Of a stretch of 64,000 nucleotides of DNA, positions 60,821 to 64,000 are shown piece by piece; position 1 is the first letter of the stretch, and each line of letters opens with the position of its first letter. Both the position numbers and the translations under genes were made by a program. The DNA lies in the NCBI GenBank assembly GCA_003481775.1, contig QULU01000029.1:1-64000 (forward strand), read 5' to 3'. The DNA comes from Clostridiaceae bacterium OM02-2AC. GTDB taxonomy: Bacteria; Bacillota_I; Bacilli_A; Erysipelotrichales; Erysipelotrichaceae. The notes beneath the pieces are model-generated. The model was not told where the DNA came from and ran no database searches. It saw only the letters and a program-made list of their open reading frames with translations.

Positions 60821-61232
60821 TGTCTTCTCCTTTCCGGGGTTTCCCCCTTCCTTCATCCTCATTATATTACTATTCTTATTTTTCTTCAATATCTTATACA
60901 ATGATTTAAGAAGTTTTTCACAGTTCGCTATGAATTGCTTAAAAAGGAAAAGGAAATGCTTCCCCCCATTCTTTACATAAGCGAAAGCAGATTATCAACC
61001 GGCTCATGAACAACCGGTAAGTATAGATACTAAAACATGATAAAATCACAGCCTGTCGGGCATGCTTACCACTGTGATATCATCAAATAGATATCATTTC
61101 ATTCATCCGACCAGTTTATCAGCTTCCTATAGACATAGCCTGCTTTTCTCCTATTCTATACTCCGCTTTCACAGTTGCGAATAGCACGACCGAGCTTCTG
61201 CATTGCTTCATCCCACTCTTTATATAACGAAA
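60821..61232. other. Intergenic region between the two small paralogues
   Basis: About 410 bases with no supported gene. A short CCGG-containing dyad near 60997-61018 is the only visible structure. Confidence 0.45.
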
Positions 61233-61270
61233 TAAAAAACGATATCCGCACTACCGATCAGATACCGTTT
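61233..61270 (-). terminator. Terminator of the second small paralogue
   Basis: On the minus strand AACGGTATC and GATATCGTT pair with one mismatch and are followed by six T, about 20 bases after the stop codon at 61288. Confidence 0.7.
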
Positions 61271-61287
61271 TGCTTATGCTTTGTATG

Positions 61288-61659
61288 CTATGCCTTTGCC
61301 CGGCATTTCCTCAGTAAGTCCACAATTTGCCGTGCGGTACGCATGTCCTCATGATACTGCATGGTTCCTTTGTCCACGATGTCCTCGGATACATGTACAA
61401 AAACAGACTGTCCCATCCGTACCTTCATACGAATACCGACACGCACAAACTGTCGCCCTTCCGCATAGGTAGGAAAGAGCAGATTATGCGCTAGAGCTTT
61501 CTTCAGATTATGATGATATTCACAGGATATACCGATATTCTCCAAATCCTTGTAATAGTATACCTGATCTCCTTCATCGAGCAGGAATCTCAGCTTTTTG
61601 TTGGTTTTATCAAATTCAACTACATTTTTAATCCGTTTACTGACGATGAATTCCGACAT
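61288..61659 (-). CDS. Small cytoplasmic protein, paralogue of 60428-60820
   Basis: A 123-residue protein with basic C-terminus and no membrane segment. It shares with its neighbour the EFDKTNKKLRFLLDEGDQ block, a middle helix ending ALAHNLLFP, and FVHVSEDIVDKGTMQYHED near the C-terminus. AGGGATG precedes the ATG. The two genes are separate transcripts, each with a terminator. Function unknown. Confidence 0.7.
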   Translation of the reverse strand: MSEFIVSKRIKNVVEFDKTNKKLRFLLDEGDQVYYYKDLENIGISCEYHHNLKKALAHNLLFPTYAEGRQFVRVGIRMKVRMGQSVFVHVSEDIVDKGTMQYHEDMRTARQIVDLLRKCRAKA

Positions 61660-61924
61660 ATGATCACATCCCTATCTTATCTTCATTATATAGTATTCAA
61701 AGGGCTTGTCAACGCTTTTACGCTTATTGTCTTTTAGCCGGCAGCCTTGGAGGGCACATATCCCTTTGTATATAGGGAAGCACACTGTCTTTTCTTGCGC
61801 TTCCTTTATGTTACGCCCCTCTATGCTCTTACGACCTCTTTCCTGCTGTTTTCTGACCTTTCCTCTATTTTCTTTATACAACTATCCATGCTTTCTTAAA
61901 CATGCATACGCTGTTAACGTATCG

Positions 61925-63232
61925 CTATTCCTCTTCCATGATATCGACAGTTTCCCCTCGCAACAGCTTATTCATATTACGGATGGCACACATTTTCCCG
62001 CACATGGTACATGTATCCTCGCGCTCCGGTGCAGATTGTGCGCGGTATGCTCTGGCCTTATCCGGATCCATAGATAATGCAAACATGCTTTCCCAATCCA
62101 GATTGCCACGGGCTTCAGCCATTTGATGATCCCACTCCATGGCTCCCTTTACTCCCTTGGCGATATCCGCCGCATGTGCAGCAATCCTGCTGGCAATGAT
62201 TCCTTCCTTAACATCATCAACATTGGGAAGACGCAAATGCTCCGCCGGTGTTACATAGCATAAAAAGCTGGCCCCATAGGCTGCCGCCATTGCACCGCCA
62301 ATCGCCGCTGTGATATGATCATAGCCCGGTGCGACATCCGTCACGATTGGCCCCAGTACATAAAACGGTGCTCCCTTACAGATTGTTTTCTGCAGCTCCA
62401 TATTTGCCTGTATCTGATGAAGGGGCATATGACCCGGCCCCTCGATGATTACCTGCACATCCTGTGCCCATGCGCGCTGCGTCAGTTCTCCCAGTGTGAC
62501 CAGCTCTTCGATTTGTGCGATATCTCCTGCATCCTCCAAGCAGCCGGGGCGGCAGGCATCCCCAAGCGACAAAGTCACATCGTGCTCTCTGCATATCCTT
62601 AAAACTTCATCGAAATGCTCAAAAAACGGATTTTCATTTCCGGTGATTTGCATCCAGGCGAATATGATGGAGCCACCGCGGGATACGATATTCGTCATTC
62701 GCTTCTGTTTCTTGAAGCGTGCAGCAGTCTGTCTGTTGATCCCACAATGAATCGTCATAAAATCAACACCGTCCTCTGCATGCATGCGGAAGACATCCAG
62801 CCATTCCTGTGTCGTAATGTCCTTCAATGCTTTATTGTAATATACCACTGCATCATAAATCGGTACTGTCCCAAGAATGGCGGGGCATTCTGCAACCAGC
62901 TTTCTGCGGAAGGTTTGCGTATCGCCAAAAGAGCTTAAATCCATAATAGCCTCAGCTCCCATGTCAACGGCATAGCGCACCTTTTCCAGTTCCATATCCA
63001 GATCAAGACAATCTCTGCTTGTCCCCAGATTTACATTGATTTTCGTCTTCAGCATGCTGCCGATTCCATAGGACTTTCGGCATTTATGATGCTTGTTGGC
63101 CGGAATCACCAGCTCTCCAGCAGCGACCAATCGGCATACCTCTTTCTCGTCTAACTGTTCATAGGCAGCGACAGCCTTCATTTCTTCTGTGATAATCTGC
63201 TGTCTTGCAGCATCCATTTGTGTTGTGTACAT
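61925..63232 (-). CDS. thiC: Phosphomethylpyrimidine synthase (thiamine biosynthesis)
   Basis: A 435-residue radical-SAM enzyme that rearranges aminoimidazole ribotide to HMP phosphate, the pyrimidine part of thiamine. [39 protein letters not shown] and [15 protein letters not shown] are conserved blocks. The C-terminal CTMCGKMC is the unusual CX2CX4C cluster motif of ThiC. It is the short form without the long N-terminal domain found in some bacteria. AGGAGG precedes the ATG. Expression is controlled by the TPP riboswitch and terminator upstream. Confidence 0.96.
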   Translation of the reverse strand: MYTTQMDAARQQIITEEMKAVAAYEQLDEKEVCRLVAAGELVIPANKHHKCRKSYGIGSMLKTKINVNLGTSRDCLDLDMELEKVRYAVDMGAEAIMDLSSFGDTQTFRRKLVAECPAILGTVPIYDAVVYYNKALKDITTQEWLDVFRMHAEDGVDFMTIHCGINRQTAARFKKQKRMTNIVSRGGSIIFAWMQITGNENPFFEHFDEVLRICREHDVTLSLGDACRPGCLEDAGDIAQIEELVTLGELTQRAWAQDVQVIIEGPGHMPLHQIQANMELQKTICKGAPFYVLGPIVTDVAPGYDHITAAIGGAMAAAYGASFLCYVTPAEHLRLPNVDDVKEGIIASRIAAHAADIAKGVKGAMEWDHQMAEARGNLDWESMFALSMDPDKARAYRAQSAPEREDTCTMCGKMCAIRNMNKLLRGETVDIMEEE

Positions 63233-63253
63233 TGCAGTATCCTCCTATATAGT

Positions 63254-63289
63254 AAAAAAGCTGTAAGCCTGCTACGGTGTCAGCTTTTT
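63254..63289 (-). terminator. Riboswitch-controlled terminator before thiC
   Basis: On the minus strand AAAAAGCTG pairs with CAGCTTTTT around a ~17-base loop, with a T run ending the stem, between the TPP aptamer and the thiC ribosome binding site. TPP binding should favour this hairpin and stop transcription. Confidence 0.8.
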
Positions 63290-63346
63290 ATGATTTCTTT
63301 GGATGACAACAGAATAAAGTCCAGTCCTGCTGTGCTTCTCTATAAA

Positions 63347-63427
63347 ATCCCTACGCCGGCATTACCCGTATCAGGTTCATTGGGTCCCGGAGCAATTTCC
63401 GATCTCAGCCATACGTAGGCACCCCAT
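63347..63427 (-). ncRNA. TPP riboswitch (Thi element)
   Basis: The minus strand carries the conserved TPP aptamer in order: GGGGTGCC, CTGAGAT, GGGACCC, TGAACCTGAT, CGGGTAATGCCGGCGTAGGG. The strongly conserved CTGAGA and ACCTGAT-CGG-TAATGCCGGCG segments are intact. It lies between the promoter at 63444 and the terminator before thiC. Confidence 0.95.
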
Positions 63428-63443
63428 TTATCTGTACGAAAGT

Positions 63444-63472
63444 ATTACACCACAGAAAGACAGGACTGTCAA
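63444..63472 (-). promoter_or_regulatory. Sigma-A promoter of thiC
   Basis: On the minus strand a consensus TTGACA (63467-63472), a 17-base spacer and TGTAAT (63444-63449), about 17 bases upstream of the riboswitch. The -35 box touches the first tandem repeat. Confidence 0.8.
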
Positions 63473-63733
63473 TGCAAATTTATCGCAAGTATTGTTTTCG
63501 CATCTTGATTTTCTTGTGGTACACTTACCTCCGCTTCAAAGGAAACATCAGAAGTACAATGCAGATTTATCGCATGTAATACCTTGCGCATGCTGATATC
63601 CCTGCGACACACTTACTTCCGCTTCAAAGAAAATGTCAGAAGTACAATGCAGATTTACTGAAAGTAATACCTTGCGCATGCTGATGTCCATGCAGCACAC
63701 TTACCTCCGCTTCAAAGAAAATGTTAGAAGTAC
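63471..63733. repeat. Three degenerate tandem repeats of ~88 bp next to thiC
   Basis: Units run 63471-63557 (87 bp), 63558-63645 (88 bp) and 63646-63733 (88 bp). Each begins AATGCA-ATTTA and ends GAAGTAC; the shared TCCGCTTCAAAG block is nearly invariant. Unit 1 is the most divergent. On the minus strand the units read as ~29-residue repeats (LHCTSDVSFEAEVSV motif), but the 88-bp units shift frame, so no intact gene remains. The array lies between the ABC-F stop and the thiC promoter. Confidence 0.85.
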
Positions 63734-63771
63734 AACTGCATCGTCATCAACAATTCAAAGGAAAGCATCGC

Positions 63772-64000
63772 TTAGCTAAGCTCTTCCATGAATCGCTCAG
63801 TTTCCAGCTCCTGCAGTTTATTATGTGAAATCCACAGTACAGAATCAAACACCTCCTGTATAAACAGCCGGTCATGGGAAACGGCCAGAATACAACCCGG
63901 AAAATCCTTTAGAATACGGCGTATGACAGGACTTGTCAGTGGTGAAAGATTTCGCGTTGGCTCATCCAGCAGAAGGACATTGCAGCCCTGCTTGATAAAG
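63772..64000 (-). CDS. ABC-F family ATPase, C-terminal end only
   Basis: The last 76 codons of a gene running off the window. The translation has NVLLLDEPTRNLSPLTSPVI (Walker B plus the ABC-F DEPTRN-SPL motif) and FPGCILAVSHDRLFIQEVFD (H-loop). This form is typical of ABC-F proteins related to Lsa/Msr-type ribosome protection factors, but the decisive linker is outside the window. No hairpin terminator is evident before the tandem repeats. Confidence 0.85.
   Translation of the reverse strand, partial: FIKQGCNVLLLDEPTRNLSPLTSPVIRRILKDFPGCILAVSHDRLFIQEVFDSVLWISHNKLQELETERFMEELS

Noticed and set aside
63471..63733. CRISPR array
   Set aside because: The units are ~88 bp and repeated throughout, with no short repeats alternating with unique spacers and no cas genes nearby.

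Overview
The window reads as chromosomal DNA of a low-to-moderate G+C, anaerobic Gram-positive gut bacterium. Supporting signs are many PTS operons, PRD-type regulators, a CcpA-type cre box, strong GGAGG ribosome binding sites, an [FeFe] hydrogenase, a SipW/TasA-like secretion pair and LicT-type RNA antitermination. The gene mix suggests an Erysipelotrichia-like Firmicute, perhaps near [Clostridium] innocuum. That assignment is inference from gene content and style, not a database result.

Layout. 1-2.6 kb: the edge of an Rpn/PD-(D/E)XK transposase, a TPR protein and a CpXC zinc protein. 2.8-10.3 kb: an Xaa-Pro aminopeptidase, then a surface-protein secretion cluster holding a small membrane protein, a SipW-type signal peptidase, a TasA/camelysin-like protein, a LysR regulator, a hotdog thioesterase and a large SipW paralogue that seems to have lost its catalytic serine. 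10.5-19.8 kb: a nine-gene operon (mannose-family PTS IIC-IID-KDPG aldolase-IIB-IIA, D-amino acid transaminase, alanine racemase, YitT and a half-length DHQ-synthase-like protein), divergent from a degenerate LevR-type regulator. 19.9-21.6 kb: gltX and tRNA-Gln(CUG).

22.4-29.5 kb: a sucrose-type operon (EIIA, LicT antiterminator, EIIBC, two esterases, GH32 hydrolase, fructokinase) with a RAT-plus-terminator switch between licT and the permease gene and a weaker RAT-like leader. 29.7-41.1 kb: CarD-like regulator, GGDEF protein, SNF2 helicase, M18 aminopeptidase, murI, and a dxs gene behind a MerR-type 19-bp-spacer promoter. 41.4-47.5 kb: a PRD regulator, a NIF3 protein and a lactose/cellobiose-family PTS operon with 6-phospho-beta-glucosidase.

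47.6-49.6 kb: an [FeFe] hydrogenase carrying three nearly identical C-terminal rubredoxin domains, behind a promoter with a perfect 21-bp palindrome. 49.9-58.2 kb: a DHH phosphoesterase and a hexitol-type PTS operon (EIICB, MtlR-like regulator, EIIBA, PfkB kinase, SorE/GatD-like dehydrogenase) with a cre site over its promoter. 58.4-64 kb: a MarR-MATE operon, two small paralogous proteins of unknown function, thiC under a TPP riboswitch, three degenerate ~88-bp tandem repeats and the end of an ABC-F gene.

The main theme is carbohydrate import: four PTS operons, each with its own PRD-type regulator. The most unusual items are the hydrogenase-triple-rubredoxin fusion, the pseudo-signal peptidase, the D-amino acid/KDPG/PTS operon with its degenerate regulator, the mid-operon antitermination switch with two linked intracellular esterases, and the decayed repeats next to thiC. 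No CRISPR array, prophage, rRNA or complete insertion sequence was seen.
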